NCBI GenBank assembly: GCA_013178225.1
Contig: JABLXE010000005.1
Coordinates: 1-64,000, forward strand
From: Methanotrichaceae archaeon
GTDB taxonomy: Archaea; Halobacteriota; Methanosarcinia; Methanotrichales; Methanotrichaceae
Length of the DNA stretch: 64,000 bases
Direction of reading: 5' to 3'
Shown: piece after piece, positions 52,207 through 61,300 of the stretch
Numbering within the stretch: position 1 is the stretch's first letter
Layout of the letters: the number at the start of each line of letters is the position of its first letter
Notes under the pieces: model-generated
Told to the model about the DNA's origin: nothing
Seen by the model: only the letters and a program-made list of their open reading frames with translations
The model's database searches: none
Translations under genes and position numbers: made by a program

Positions 52207-52533
52207 ATGAACACTATGCATCAAAATGTAGGGGAGATGAAAAACGCCATGATCAAACTCCTGGTCCTGGATGTTTTAAAACCACACCTTCCCACCATAC
52301 TGGAGCTGGCCAAGGCTCTGGCCAAGACGAACGGAGTAACTGGGGTCAACCTGAGCATATATGAAGTGGACCAGCAGACTGAGACAGTGAAGGTCACCAT
52401 CAAAGGCGAGAATATCGATTACGATTCCGTCCAGGAAGTGATCAGGAATTTCGGCGGAGCTGTGCACAGCATTGACGAAGTGGCTGCCGGAAAAGAGATT
52501 GTGAAAGAGTACGAGACCCTGCAGGAGCGTTAA
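52207..52533 (+). CDS. DUF211 family protein
   Basis: This frame gives 108 residues from ATG 52207. The family core starts [23 protein letters not shown] and continues [37 protein letters not shown], ending [17 protein letters not shown]. These are the ferredoxin-like folds of DUF211, which form oligomeric rings and may bind metal ions. By family alignment the ATG at 52249 (MIKLLVL) would be the natural start, with GGGGAG 12 nt upstream. Its stop overlaps by 4 bp the stop of convergent SRP19. Confidence 0.88.
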   Translation: MNTMHQNVGEMKNAMIKLLVLDVLKPHLPTILELAKALAKTNGVTGVNLSIYEVDQQTETVKVTIKGENIDYDSVQEVIRNFGGAVHSIDEVAAGKEIVKEYETLQER

Positions 52534-52817
52534 CCCCGTCTCTTGCCCTTAAAGGACCGGGCAATCCTTTTCAGCGCCTCGCTCTTGGGCCCTTTCTTGG
52601 GCACCAGTATCCTGCCCGCGCTTTCGTGCCAGTTCTTGGGATGTCTTTTCTCACGCTCGATATCCGGTTTCATCCCTGCTTTGAGAGCGGCTGTAATTAT
52701 ATCATCGATAGTTGGGTCCTTTATAGCATCGTTCAAGGAGACGGCCCGGCCTTCGCGGCGAGAGCGGCCAGAATCGAAGTAAAGGGGCCAGATCACCAGC
52801 ATGTCCTTGTCAGGCAT
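52530..52817 (-). CDS. srp19: Signal recognition particle subunit SRP19
   Basis: A 95-residue protein with the SRP19 signature: [20 protein letters not shown] (about residues 6-25), [14 protein letters not shown], the RNA-contact stretch [17 protein letters not shown] and a basic tail (FKGKRRG). It binds 7S RNA and allows SRP54 to assemble for co-translational membrane targeting. That fits the large number of exported proteins here, but is a housekeeping function. Start ATG 52817. Confidence 0.95.
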   Translation of the reverse strand: MPDKDMLVIWPLYFDSGRSRREGRAVSLNDAIKDPTIDDIITAALKAGMKPDIEREKRHPKNWHESAGRILVPKKGPKSEALKRIARSFKGKRRG

Positions 52818-53030
52818 GCGGGCAAATTTTGCAGTGTATGCCTTAAGTATCTTTGCCAGAGAAAAACTCGACCTGAAGGTCGATTTGGGGACTTATAAAC
52901 GGACTTCAAGGCAAGTCTTTAGGGCAATGCTGAATCATAGTGTTGGAAACCTCAAAATACAGAAACAGTCCCAACGCAAGTCTTTTAGACTTCCTCGACC
53001 ATAAATGTGCTTGGCAGTGGAGTTCTGATC

Positions 53031-53960
53031 ATGAGCCAAGAGACATTTCCCGTTGCAAACGTGAGGGGCCGTGAGGTTCCTTACGACCCCGAGCAGCTTA
53101 GGAGGATACAAGAGCATCCCTGCTTCAGCGAAAAGGCCTGCCACACCTTCGGCAGGATGCACCTGGCTGTAGCTCCCAAATGCAACATTCAATGCAAGTA
53201 CTGCGTGCGCGACTTCGACTGCGTGAACGAGTCCAGGCCGGGAGTGACCTCAAAGGTTCTCAAGCCTGAGGAAGCCCTGGCCAGGGTGGACGAGGTTTTG
53301 GAGAAGTACCACTACATTAAGGTCGTGGCCGTAGCCGGTCCAGGGGAACCTCTGGCCAATGAAGAAACCTTTGAGACCTTCAGTCTGGTGGGTCAGAAGT
53401 ATCCAAACATGATCCTGTGCGTGAGCACCAACGGCCTCTTGCTGCCTGACCGGATCCAGGACCTGGACCGCCTGGGTGTAGGCAATATCACCGTCACCAT
53501 GAACGCCGTCGATCCCGAGATCGGAAAAGAGATCTACGACTACGTGACCTACAAGGGGAAGAGATATGAGGGCCTGGAGGCAGCCACGCTCCTTCGCGAT
53601 CAGCAGCTGAAGGGCATCGCCGAGGCCGTGAGGCTGAAGAAGATAGTCAAGGTGAACACCGTCCTGATCCCGGGAATAAACGATAAGCATGTCTTCGACA
53701 TCGCCCGCAAGATCAAGGAGATGGGGGTCTTCATCCACAACGTAATGCCGCTTATTCCTCAGTACAAGTTCGCTCACATCACCCCCCCAACGCCGGAAGA
53801 GAAGAGGGCCATTCAGGCAGAGCTCGGAAAGATAATCAAGCAGATGAGACACTGCCGGCAGTGCAGGTCTGACGCCATCGGGCGGCTGGGCTGCGACGTG
53901 CAGCAGGAGTTCGAGAGCCGTGGACGAGAACAGGCAGGCGAAGACCGAAAAGCCAAATAG
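53031..53960 (+). CDS. nifB: Nitrogenase cofactor maturase NifB-type radical SAM protein
   Basis: The start ATG 53031 (MSQETFPV) has GGAG 8 nt upstream; a GTG at 53007 is possible. The 309-residue protein has HPCFSEKACHTFGRMHLAVAP and CNIQCKYC, giving the three radical SAM Cys (51, 55 and 58 in this numbering). VAGPGEPLANEETF and VSTNGLLLP follow. A C-terminal RHCRQCRSDAIGRLGCD supplies the extra cluster ligands that distinguish NifB. NifB fuses two 4Fe-4S clusters into the 8Fe-9S-C precursor of nitrogenase cofactor. No nifHDK or nifEN is nearby, as is common in archaea. It lacks the NifX-like C-terminal domain of bacterial NifB. Confidence 0.9.
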   Translation: MSQETFPVANVRGREVPYDPEQLRRIQEHPCFSEKACHTFGRMHLAVAPKCNIQCKYCVRDFDCVNESRPGVTSKVLKPEEALARVDEVLEKYHYIKVVAVAGPGEPLANEETFETFSLVGQKYPNMILCVSTNGLLLPDRIQDLDRLGVGNITVTMNAVDPEIGKEIYDYVTYKGKRYEGLEAATLLRDQQLKGIAEAVRLKKIVKVNTVLIPGINDKHVFDIARKIKEMGVFIHNVMPLIPQYKFAHITPPTPEEKRAIQAELGKIIKQMRHCRQCRSDAIGRLGCDVQQEFESRGREQAGEDRKAK

Positions 53961-54122
53961 CCTTAAGCGCTGACTTTTCGCTTTTTCACCTTGGTCCGGC
54001 AGCCGTAAGGGGATTCTAAAGGATACAGGCGGTTTGGCAGCGAAAATTGCGGTAGCGCGGAGCTTCTCAGGAAAATTTTTCAAAAAAGCAGTTCTGACCT
54101 GAGAAGCCCTAACCGAATCATT

Positions 54123-54374
54123 TCATGAACTTTGCTTAACCAGTTTTTTCACGCTATCCACTATGTTGGAGAAGAAGCCCTTCTCTTCCTTGGTCTCAGC
54201 GGGCTTGGATGGAGCCTTGGGCTGAGGCTTTGGGGCGGCTGTGCTGGCCTGAACGGGCTTGGACGGCTCGGCCTTTTTCTCCTGTTTCTTGGGAGCAGCT
54301 CCAGCCGAAGAGGCATTTACAGCGTTCTTATTGCGATTCGCAGGACCTTTATTTTTCTTCTTATTTTTTCCCAT
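54123..54374 (-). CDS. Small Lys/Ala/Pro-rich protein
   Basis: The start ATG 54374 (MGKNKKKNKG) follows GGAGGG by 6 nt. The 83-residue protein starts with a very basic tract, has an Ala/Pro/Lys-rich middle (KPQPKAPSKPAETK) and ends with an amphipathic helix (FFSNIVDSVKKLVKQSS). It is likely disordered and may bind nucleic acid or an acidic surface. No family was recognised. It is divergent from the DOMON lipoprotein at 54588. Confidence 0.65.
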   Translation of the reverse strand: MGKNKKKNKGPANRNKNAVNASSAGAAPKKQEKKAEPSKPVQASTAAPKPQPKAPSKPAETKEEKGFFSNIVDSVKKLVKQSS

Positions 54375-54587
54375 AATATCCCTCCGGGCTGTGGTGCGTA
54401 TGGTCGCTTTTATAGATTTCGGCCAGGGAATTTGCCGCTCAACCAAGAACTGCTCTCTGGTAGCGACCAATCCGCGTCTGACTCAGAGCGGGTTATCAGT
54501 GAATCCAGGGCCATGGCCGACAATACTCCGCTTTTTTTCGACAGACTAATATCCGATGCACGAAGCATATACATTGGTGCTATAAAG

Positions 54588-55730
54588 ATGAGGCCGCTTT
54601 TTATCATCATGATCCTGGGAGCAGCGCTGGTCCTCTCAGGATGTGTGCAACCTCCGGAAGAGCCTAAAGTCACGGAAAGGGCTGCCAGCGGGGAATGGAC
54701 CGCAGACGGTGTGGTGAGCGAGAACGAGTATTCAAAAAGCATGGTTTTAGTGGCACCGGCACGGCAGGGCTATTCTGGAGGCAGCATGGAGATTTCCTGG
54801 AAAAATGATCAGGAGTACCTCTACATGGCGCTGAACGGAACCGCCCGGGGATGGGTCTCCATCGGCTTTGACCCCTCTGAGTGGATGAAGGATGCAGATA
54901 TCGTCATGGGCTTCGTCAATTCCGGGTCGGTCCAGGTCCTGGACGAGTATTCCACCGGCAATTACGGTCCGCACCTCGAAGACACCGTCCTGGGAGGAAG
55001 CGACGACCTTCTGGAGGTCGGAGGAAGGCAGGACGGAGGAAACATGATCATCGAATTCAAGAGGAAGCTGGACACCGGCGACAGATTTGACAAGGTCTTG
55101 GTTCCAGGAGAGGCAGTGTCCATGATCTGGGCAAGCTCGGATAGCAGCGACCACGACTTCAAACACGATGTGGCCTACGGGGAAGGGATACTTACGCTTT
55201 CGTCCGTAGACGAGGCTCCACCTGCAGCGGCAAACGCCCTGACCGCTCGAGAGATTGAAGGAATTCTATTCATCCGTGAGGAAGAAAAGGTTGCCAGGGA
55301 CTTATACCAGGCATATTATGATGAATTCAACCTGACCGTCTTTTCCGATCTGGCAAGATCGGAGCAGAGTCACATGGATTCGATTAAGATCGCTGTGGAC
55401 AAATACGGACTGGATGATCCGGTAATCGAAGAGCAGGGAGTCTTCACAAATCAGACCTTAAAGCAAATGTATGACCAGCTGCTGGCCTCTGGAAAACAAT
55501 CGGAAGAGGATGCCCTGAAAGCATCAGCAGCGTTCGAGGAGATTAGCATTATCGACCTGGAAAAAGAACTGAGCGTAACTCAAGCCGAAGATGTGCGCCT
55601 GATCTATGAAGGGCTGCTGGCAGGGTCCCGGAAACACTTGCGCTCTTATGTGCGGGACCTGCAAGAGATGGGGATTTCTTACATCCCAAGACATTTGAAC
55701 TCTGGGGAATATAATGAGACAGTTTCCTAA
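54588..55730 (+). CDS. DOMON-DUF2202 lipoprotein
   Basis: The start ATG 54588 (MRPLFIIMILGAALVLSGC) gives a clear lipobox LSGC at residue 19; the longer frame upstream is antisense to the Lys-rich gene. A GCATATACA box at 54565 suggests leaderless initiation. Residues about 35-200 form a DOMON domain (MEISWKNDQEYLYMALNGTARGWVSIGFDP), a heme- or sugar-binding beta-sandwich. Residues about 215-375 form DUF2202 (EGILFIREEEKVARDLYQAYY, SEQSHMDSIKIAVDKYG), a ferritin-like helical bundle with E/H residues that can bind a di-iron centre. The 380-residue fusion faces outside the membrane and may handle redox or metal. A BCP-type peroxiredoxin gene follows 91 bp downstream. Confidence 0.82.
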   Translation: MRPLFIIMILGAALVLSGCVQPPEEPKVTERAASGEWTADGVVSENEYSKSMVLVAPARQGYSGGSMEISWKNDQEYLYMALNGTARGWVSIGFDPSEWMKDADIVMGFVNSGSVQVLDEYSTGNYGPHLEDTVLGGSDDLLEVGGRQDGGNMIIEFKRKLDTGDRFDKVLVPGEAVSMIWASSDSSDHDFKHDVAYGEGILTLSSVDEAPPAAANALTAREIEGILFIREEEKVARDLYQAYYDEFNLTVFSDLARSEQSHMDSIKIAVDKYGLDDPVIEEQGVFTNQTLKQMYDQLLASGKQSEEDALKASAAFEEISIIDLEKELSVTQAEDVRLIYEGLLAGSRKHLRSYVRDLQEMGISYIPRHLNSGEYNETVS

Positions 55731-55821
55731 ATTTTTTGTTTCGGCTTGCCATGCTTGCCACTGGAGTCGCCAGCGGACGGTCTCGAAAAGAAAAGCAGAC
55801 GGAAAAAGAGGTGTTTTTTAA

Positions 55822-56295
55822 ATGCTCATAGCTGGCGAAGCCGCACCCGATTTCTGCCTGCAGGATGACGATTTGCAGGAAGCCTGTCTCCATTCTTATC
55901 TCGGTCGCTGGCTGGTGCTGTATTTCTATCCCCGTGACAACACCAGCGGTTGCACGCGCGAAGCCCTCGACTTTACCGCCGCAAAAGCGACCTTTCAGGT
56001 GCTGGGTGCAGACGTTGTCGCGATCAGCCCCGATTCCTCTGCCAGCCACAGGAAGTTTAGAGAGAAGCACGACCTGAAGATTAGACTTCTGTCGGATAGC
56101 GATCATGAGGTCATGGAGGCATATGACGTGTGGGCGAAAAAGAAGACCTTTGGTCGCGAAAGCTATGGGGTTTTGAGATCGACTTTTCTAATAGATCCAA
56201 ACGGAGATATTGCCCGCATATGGCGATCGGTTAAGGTAAAAGGACATGTTGACGAGGTGATAGAAACCCTGAAGGCGTTAAAGCGATCGGTATGA
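55822..56295 (+). CDS. bcp: Peroxiredoxin of the BCP/PrxQ family
   Basis: A 157-residue thioredoxin-fold peroxidase. The peroxidatic Cys is in YPRDNTSGCTREALDF (usual motif TPGCT-x-E; here SGCT-R-E). The resolving Cys five residues later (in GCTxEACxF of many members) is replaced by Leu, so it should work as a 1-Cys enzyme or use another thiol. FLIDPNGDIARIW and ISPDSSASHRKFREKHDL fit the family. It reduces H2O2 and organic peroxides, protecting an anaerobe from oxygen. Start ATG 55822. Confidence 0.88.
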   Translation: MLIAGEAAPDFCLQDDDLQEACLHSYLGRWLVLYFYPRDNTSGCTREALDFTAAKATFQVLGADVVAISPDSSASHRKFREKHDLKIRLLSDSDHEVMEAYDVWAKKKTFGRESYGVLRSTFLIDPNGDIARIWRSVKVKGHVDEVIETLKALKRSV

Positions 56296-56590
56296 CGCAT
56301 ATATCGCTTTTCCAGCCAGCCTGAAACACCGTCATCGTCTAGAAGCACTGTCTGAACCCCGGGAGACTCTGGAGTTGTGGATTTGGCTTTGGCTAAAGGC
56401 TCTTCAAGTGGGGTGATATCTCAATTATCTTTCTGCAAAATTCATGCTATTAGAGTCCGAGTAATAATGATTCTTACCTAAACTCTTTAATTGATTTAAT
56501 AATGTAGAGTACTGATAATTTATTCCTAACTCTTTATTAAATAACGAAAGAGAATTTATTGAAAAGCTGAGAACAGGCGAGGTATCCATT

Positions 56591-58648
56591 ATGGCAAAAT
56601 TAATATTATTTTCAATTATTACCATAGCCTTAATAATGACCGTTTTCAATGCCAGCATGCCAGCGGCTGCAGTTAGCGTTACCGGCTATCAAAGCCCTAC
56701 TGGAGCGGCCTGCCCAACCCAAAATGATTGCATCACTGCTTGCGACTGCCCAGGAAACACCTGCGTCAGCAGTTGTGGCTGTGTAACGGTGTCTCTTTGC
56801 CCCTCTGGAACTACATGCCCAACCGGGGTTAAGTGCACCACCAGCGGCTTCTGTACCACCAGCAACGACTGCCCCACCAGTGCCAACTGTCCCACAGGAA
56901 GCGGCTGTGCAACCGATTCCAGCTGTCCGACTGGCTCGTCCTGTGCCACAAGCAATGATTGCACAACCAGCGCATATTGTGCCACCAGCGACAATTGCCC
57001 GACTGGCAGCAGCTGTGTCACCGGAAGCGAATGTACAACCGGCTCAAACTGCCCAACCGGAGCAAGCTGCGCTACTAGCTCCGGGTGTACCACCAGTTCG
57101 TTCTGCTCCACTAGCAACGCCTGTCCTACTGGATCAGGGTGCACTACAGACAGCAGCTGTCCATCGGGCTCTTCATGTCCAACGGGTGTCGGATGCGCAA
57201 CAAGCTCTGACTGCCTGACCGGGGCCGGTTGTACCACTGGTGCGGGCTGTCCCACCGGAACGGGATGCACCACGGGCGCCACTTGTGCCACCGGAAGCGG
57301 CTGTGCAACGGACAGCAGCTGCACCACCGGGGGTTCATGTCCTACCGGCAGCGACTGCCCCACGGACAGTAGCTGTACAACAGGCTCAGGATGCACTACA
57401 GGAAGCACCTGCTCAACCGGCGGGGCCTGTCCCACAGGATCCGGGTGCACCACTGCGGTTACCTGCCCGACCGGTGCAGGTTGTACAACCAGTACTCTGT
57501 GCTCGACCAGCGGCGGGTGCGTCACCACTGCAGGCTGTCCGACAGGAGCCGGATGCACCACCAATGCGGTCTGTTCGACAACTGCGAGCTGCTCAACAGG
57601 AGCCACATGCCCGACTGGCAGCAGCTGCGCCACAGACGGCAACTGCCCTTCAGGAAGCGATTGCCCCACCGCGTTGGCCTGTCCCACGCTATCGGGCTGC
57701 ACCACCAATAACTACTGCCCCACGGGCAGCGGCTGCATAACCGGCAGCGCCTGTCCAACTGGATTGGGCTGCATAGCGGGCCCGGAATGCGATCCCGCAT
57801 GTCCGATGGAACTCACCTGCACTACCTGCAGCATCGCCGCCCGGAGCGGCAGCCTGGAGAACATAGAGAGGCTGATGATCAGGTCCCTTCAAAACCTCAA
57901 TTCTTATAGATACACCGAAGGCGTTGAGAGCAGTGGAGCCTACCAGGGAGACGCGGGTTGCCTAGCGTTCGCATCGGAGGGCATCAAAAATGAGGAGGGC
58001 TATCTCAACTTTGTGGACGTAGAAGCCAAGATGAGCAGGTCTTCAACTGCGACCGACTGCGAAGGAACAACGGCCCAGGAATTTGCGGAGGCCTATCTCC
58101 AGGGACGGGATCTTTACACCAACGAAAACGGAATTTGGAAGCGATTTTCCGTACCGAATCCAGAGCAGGTGCTGATGGAGATGGACAAGCTGGGCGGGAT
58201 TGTGGACATCATATCAGGCTCGGAGAATATCGTGCTGGTGAACGAATCCGTTGACGAGCAGGATTATTATGTATTGAAGATCATTCCCAGTGAATCGTCC
58301 TCCCTCCAAATTATCGAGGATCTGGCGCAGGCCGCGCTCTCATGTCCGCATATGGCGCTCTGCAATGCCGATGAAGGCCTGTGGAATGGAGAAAACGGCC
58401 TCATGGAAAACAGCGAAATGGCCTGGACGGTGTGGATCTCCACCACCGATTTCCTTCCCAGAAAGGTGGAAGGAGAGGTTAGACTGCATCTCACTCCTGC
58501 GATGTTCAAGGCTTCACCTGATGTCTGTAACCTCAATGTGGAGATCTACCAGAAGAACAGCATGCTCTTCCACAGCTTCGACGAGCCTCTGGCGATCTCT
58601 CTTCCCGAAGAGGCCATAAAAGCAGAGATGGTTGCCTGGCCGGAATAA
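56591..58648 (+). CDS. Secreted protein with about 60 hexapeptide Cys repeats and a LolA-like C-terminal domain
   Basis: A 685-residue exported protein with signal peptide (LILFSIITIALIMTVFNA), ATG preceded by GAGGT. From residue 41 to 399 a Cys appears almost every sixth residue: about 60 units of the form C-[PTAS]-T-G-[SA]-[GSx], such as CPTGSG, CTTGST, CATSND. The even spacing predicts a disulfide-laddered beta-solenoid like the 12-residue Cys repeats of beetle antifreeze proteins (two 6-residue halves per turn). Residues about 415-680 form a second domain (LMIRSLQNLNSYRYTEGVESS, WTVWISTTDFLPRKVEGEV) with the layout of LolA-like/DUF6612-type lipoprotein domains. It is a single gene with no anchor. 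Function is unknown. Confidence 0.85.
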   Translation: MAKLILFSIITIALIMTVFNASMPAAAVSVTGYQSPTGAACPTQNDCITACDCPGNTCVSSCGCVTVSLCPSGTTCPTGVKCTTSGFCTTSNDCPTSANCPTGSGCATDSSCPTGSSCATSNDCTTSAYCATSDNCPTGSSCVTGSECTTGSNCPTGASCATSSGCTTSSFCSTSNACPTGSGCTTDSSCPSGSSCPTGVGCATSSDCLTGAGCTTGAGCPTGTGCTTGATCATGSGCATDSSCTTGGSCPTGSDCPTDSSCTTGSGCTTGSTCSTGGACPTGSGCTTAVTCPTGAGCTTSTLCSTSGGCVTTAGCPTGAGCTTNAVCSTTASCSTGATCPTGSSCATDGNCPSGSDCPTALACPTLSGCTTNNYCPTGSGCITGSACPTGLGCIAGPECDPACPMELTCTTCSIAARSGSLENIERLMIRSLQNLNSYRYTEGVESSGAYQGDAGCLAFASEGIKNEEGYLNFVDVEAKMSRSSTATDCEGTTAQEFAEAYLQGRDLYTNENGIWKRFSVPNPEQVLMEMDKLGGIVDIISGSENIVLVNESVDEQDYYVLKIIPSESSSLQIIEDLAQAALSCPHMALCNADEGLWNGENGLMENSEMAWTVWISTTDFLPRKVEGEVRLHLTPAMFKASPDVCNLNVEIYQKNSMLFHSFDEPLAISLPEEAIKAEMVAWPE
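56711..57787. repeat. 18-bp periodic coding repeat
   Basis: TGC/TGT codons recur about every 18 bp across 1.08 kb, with degenerate third positions, encoding the hexapeptide Cys repeats. Long open frames on the opposite strand here are by-products of this periodicity. Confidence 0.9.
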
Positions 58649-58880
58649 TTCCTAATTCCGGCTCCTTCATTTTTTTTGGTTTTAACGGCAGATCTCACTC
58701 TGGCGCAGCCCTCAGATCTCTTGATTCCCAAATCAGAATTCGTCCTTCTATCGTCGATCCGTTAGGTCAGTTTTAAGTGGGTTTGACAATAGCATTCGGC
58801 ACCACAGTCGGCGCCGACGTTCCTTTCTGACCCTGAATCTATACCCTGAGTCTATGCCGTCATTTTCCGCTGGCCTACCT

Positions 58881-59786
58881 CTAGGAGGTGGTATTCAGAT
58901 CCTCTCTCACCTTTGCCAGCCTGGCCTTGCTGGCTTTAATCGATCCCGCCAGGGTGGATGGATCTTCCACCTGGGCCTGCCCCTGAGAACAGCAGCTGTC
59001 CTGTGGCTGTGATTCCAAGAGATTTGCCAGCAGTCCCGATTCTGTGTCGATATCCAGGATTATAGAACTCTCGTTGGTGTACTGGTACACCAGCTTGGTG
59101 GGACGGCTGAGAGGCGAAAGCCTGGAGAAGAACAGCACAGACCTTATAGTCTGGTTGGGTTCCAGGGCTACGACCGCCAATCTCTGATCGCTGCTGCCAA
59201 GCCGCTGGCAGTTGTACTTCCATCCCCATTGATCGATGAGGCTCCAGTTCTTAGCGCTGATGGAGAGCTTTGAGGTGTCGTTGTTGGTGAGGCCCACATC
59301 CATCTCAATTGACTTGCGGTTTGACGCGAGCGTGGAGCTGAGAACTCCGTAATAATAGGCTGTGGCGAATCCGTTGCTGGAATTGATCAAACTCCCCATG
59401 TCGATGGTAAACTGACCTCCAGCAGACGGATCTGCAGAAGGATCGATGGTGAGGCTCTGGGCTATAGCCTCTTTGGGAACCAGAAAGCCGATCAGCCAGC
59501 GCTGAGGCTGAAGTTCCTTGGTGTACTCAGACCTCATATTGTAAACCCGGTGATTTCCATCGGTCAGAGAATAGGCAGCTTCGACGGCAGAGCCGTTGTT
59601 GAGCTGGCCTCTCACCAGGCTCAAATCGAAGTAGAGGAGGACCTGATACGAGTTTGTATTTCCTGGAACGATAGGATCCTTAAAGGTTCCAAAGATAGTA
59701 CAGTCAACAGCTCCATTGCTGCCGTATAGCGGATATCCCTGGGCGGTTCCCAGGACAAGCATCAAGGCCAGCACTAACCATTTCAT
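58881..59786 (-). CDS. Secreted protein, paralogue pair member A
   Basis: A 301-residue protein with signal peptide (WLVLALMLVLGTAQG). The mature part has a DUF4352-like beta domain: CTIFGTFKDPIVPGN, SIEMDVGLTNNDTSKLSISAKNWSLIDQWGW, ALEPNQTIRSVLFFSRLSPLSRPTKLVYQY and IILDID. A short Ser/Lys-rich helix ends the protein (KASKARLAKVREDL). The next gene (60024) has the same plan with low identity. A Cys pair (SCCSQG) may be oxidised. It is extracellular with function unknown. Confidence 0.72.
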   Translation of the reverse strand: MKWLVLALMLVLGTAQGYPLYGSNGAVDCTIFGTFKDPIVPGNTNSYQVLLYFDLSLVRGQLNNGSAVEAAYSLTDGNHRVYNMRSEYTKELQPQRWLIGFLVPKEAIAQSLTIDPSADPSAGGQFTIDMGSLINSSNGFATAYYYGVLSSTLASNRKSIEMDVGLTNNDTSKLSISAKNWSLIDQWGWKYNCQRLGSSDQRLAVVALEPNQTIRSVLFFSRLSPLSRPTKLVYQYTNESSIILDIDTESGLLANLLESQPQDSCCSQGQAQVEDPSTLAGSIKASKARLAKVREDLNTTS

Positions 59787-60023
59787 ACGAATAATCCTTC
59801 CCTAGTTCATACGTCTATTCAGCACTTGTTTCCCACACGCTCAATTGACGTCATGAATTTAGTCAGACCTAAGTAATATATTTTATTATGCATCAGTTCT
59901 ATTGAAATATGGTTCTATTGAAATATAATCCTATTCTGCGAGATATAAAGAGATGGCCTGGAGACCGCAGCTCCAGGGCCCAGAGATTGGACTATCTGAG
60001 GACAGACAGTATCAGCCCGAATT

Positions 60024-61088
60024 TTAGCTCGCCAATCCCTTTCTCACCGCTTCCAGCCTGGCCTTGGCCTCATCGATGCTTGATCCGATCTTCTCGCTCA
60101 CAGTGCTCGTGTTCCCTGATGATGTGCCTTGATTCACGCCGTTTAGACGCTCTTTGCTCGCGTTTATCTCATCCTTTAGAGACATCGCTTTTTCTCCGGT
60201 GCTCTGATTGGTCTTGGCTGTGAGGGCGGGAGTCTCCGAGGCCGCGGTCGTAGCAGCAGAAGCCGCCTGTTCCTGCACCGCAGTTTGTTGTGCCTGTGCC
60301 GCCGGGGCGGAGGCAGCTGCAGCGGCTGAAGTGCTCTGCGAGGATGACCCTGTGCCGTAGACCACATCGTCTGACAGAGGCGCTAGATCTTTGTCCAGAT
60401 CTATGGCAATCTGGTTGGGTTCCAGATAATCGTAAACCAGGGTCGAGGGCCGGGAAAAAGGCGATACACCAACAAAGCTGACCTTAATGTGAGTCGCTGC
60501 CATCTGTGGCTCTAAGTCCACGCCAGAGAAGCCGGTAGTGGTGTAGTAAGGCCATCCCCACTGGTCCAGGAGGGTAAAGTTTTCCGGGCTGATGAATATG
60601 CTGGAGTCTCCGCCGTTGGCGAGAGATACATCGAACGATACCGCCTGAAGCTCCGGCTCGATCAACCAGTCCACCAGCCCGTAGTATCGCAGCGTTAAAC
60701 CATTGCCCGTGCCCTTGGGAGTCAGCCACCAGTTCATATTGAATGGCGCTCCGGCAGTCGGCGTGACTTTCATGAGCTTGAAGAGTGCTCCTTCCGGAAC
60801 CTGGAATACCAGCATCTGACGACCGGGCTGATAGCTCTTGTATTCAGTAGGACGGAATATCTGGTCCTTGCTGTCCAGAAGTTCGTAAGTGGCGTTTTCT
60901 GCACCCAGAAGCCCTACATCAAGCTTCAGAGTCACGGTGCCGTTCTCTTCGCCCGGTGTTCTGTAAACCTCAAAGAGAGTGCATTTCACATTGTCGTTTC
61001 CGCCCTGCAGCGGAGAGGCCTGAACCACGCTCAGGGCCAGCATCAGCAGCAGGACCCCAATAACAGATCTCAATACTCGATCCCCCAT
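60024..61088 (-). CDS. Secreted protein, paralogue pair member B
   Basis: A 354-residue protein with signal peptide (VIGVLLLMLALSVVQA). The beta domain matches member A: CTLFEVYRTPGEENGTVTLKLDVGLL, SFDVSLANGGDSSIFISPENFTLLDQWGW, LEPQMAATHIKVSFVGVSPFSRPSTLVYDY and IAIDLD. It then has an Ala/Ser/Gln-rich linker (about residues 245-295) and a helical tail like that of member A (SIDEAKARLEAVRKGLAS). The shared tail suggests both attach to the same partner. Each gene has its own AT-rich upstream region. Confidence 0.72.
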   Translation of the reverse strand: MGDRVLRSVIGVLLLMLALSVVQASPLQGGNDNVKCTLFEVYRTPGEENGTVTLKLDVGLLGAENATYELLDSKDQIFRPTEYKSYQPGRQMLVFQVPEGALFKLMKVTPTAGAPFNMNWWLTPKGTGNGLTLRYYGLVDWLIEPELQAVSFDVSLANGGDSSIFISPENFTLLDQWGWPYYTTTGFSGVDLEPQMAATHIKVSFVGVSPFSRPSTLVYDYLEPNQIAIDLDKDLAPLSDDVVYGTGSSSQSTSAAAAASAPAAQAQQTAVQEQAASAATTAASETPALTAKTNQSTGEKAMSLKDEINASKERLNGVNQGTSSGNTSTVSEKIGSSIDEAKARLEAVRKGLAS

Positions 61089-61300
61089 TCATCGCTTTCT
61101 TGCCAAAAGCGTTTTCTACAAATACTATTATCATGATTTGCCTACACTTATATACATTTTATCCATGGTACATATTTGGCCGGAAATGTCAGGATTTTCC
61201 GGTCTGGCCGCTTTCGCAGATGAGCGCACTGCCGCTCATTTCAAGGGCTGGGAAACGTATATCATTATGTTATGTCATAGACGGCAGGCGGTGTTCTTAA

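Noticed and set aside
56689-57708. 339-codon repetitive frame on the minus strand
   Set aside because: It is created by the 18-bp periodicity of the Cys-repeat gene; no start signal or signal peptide.
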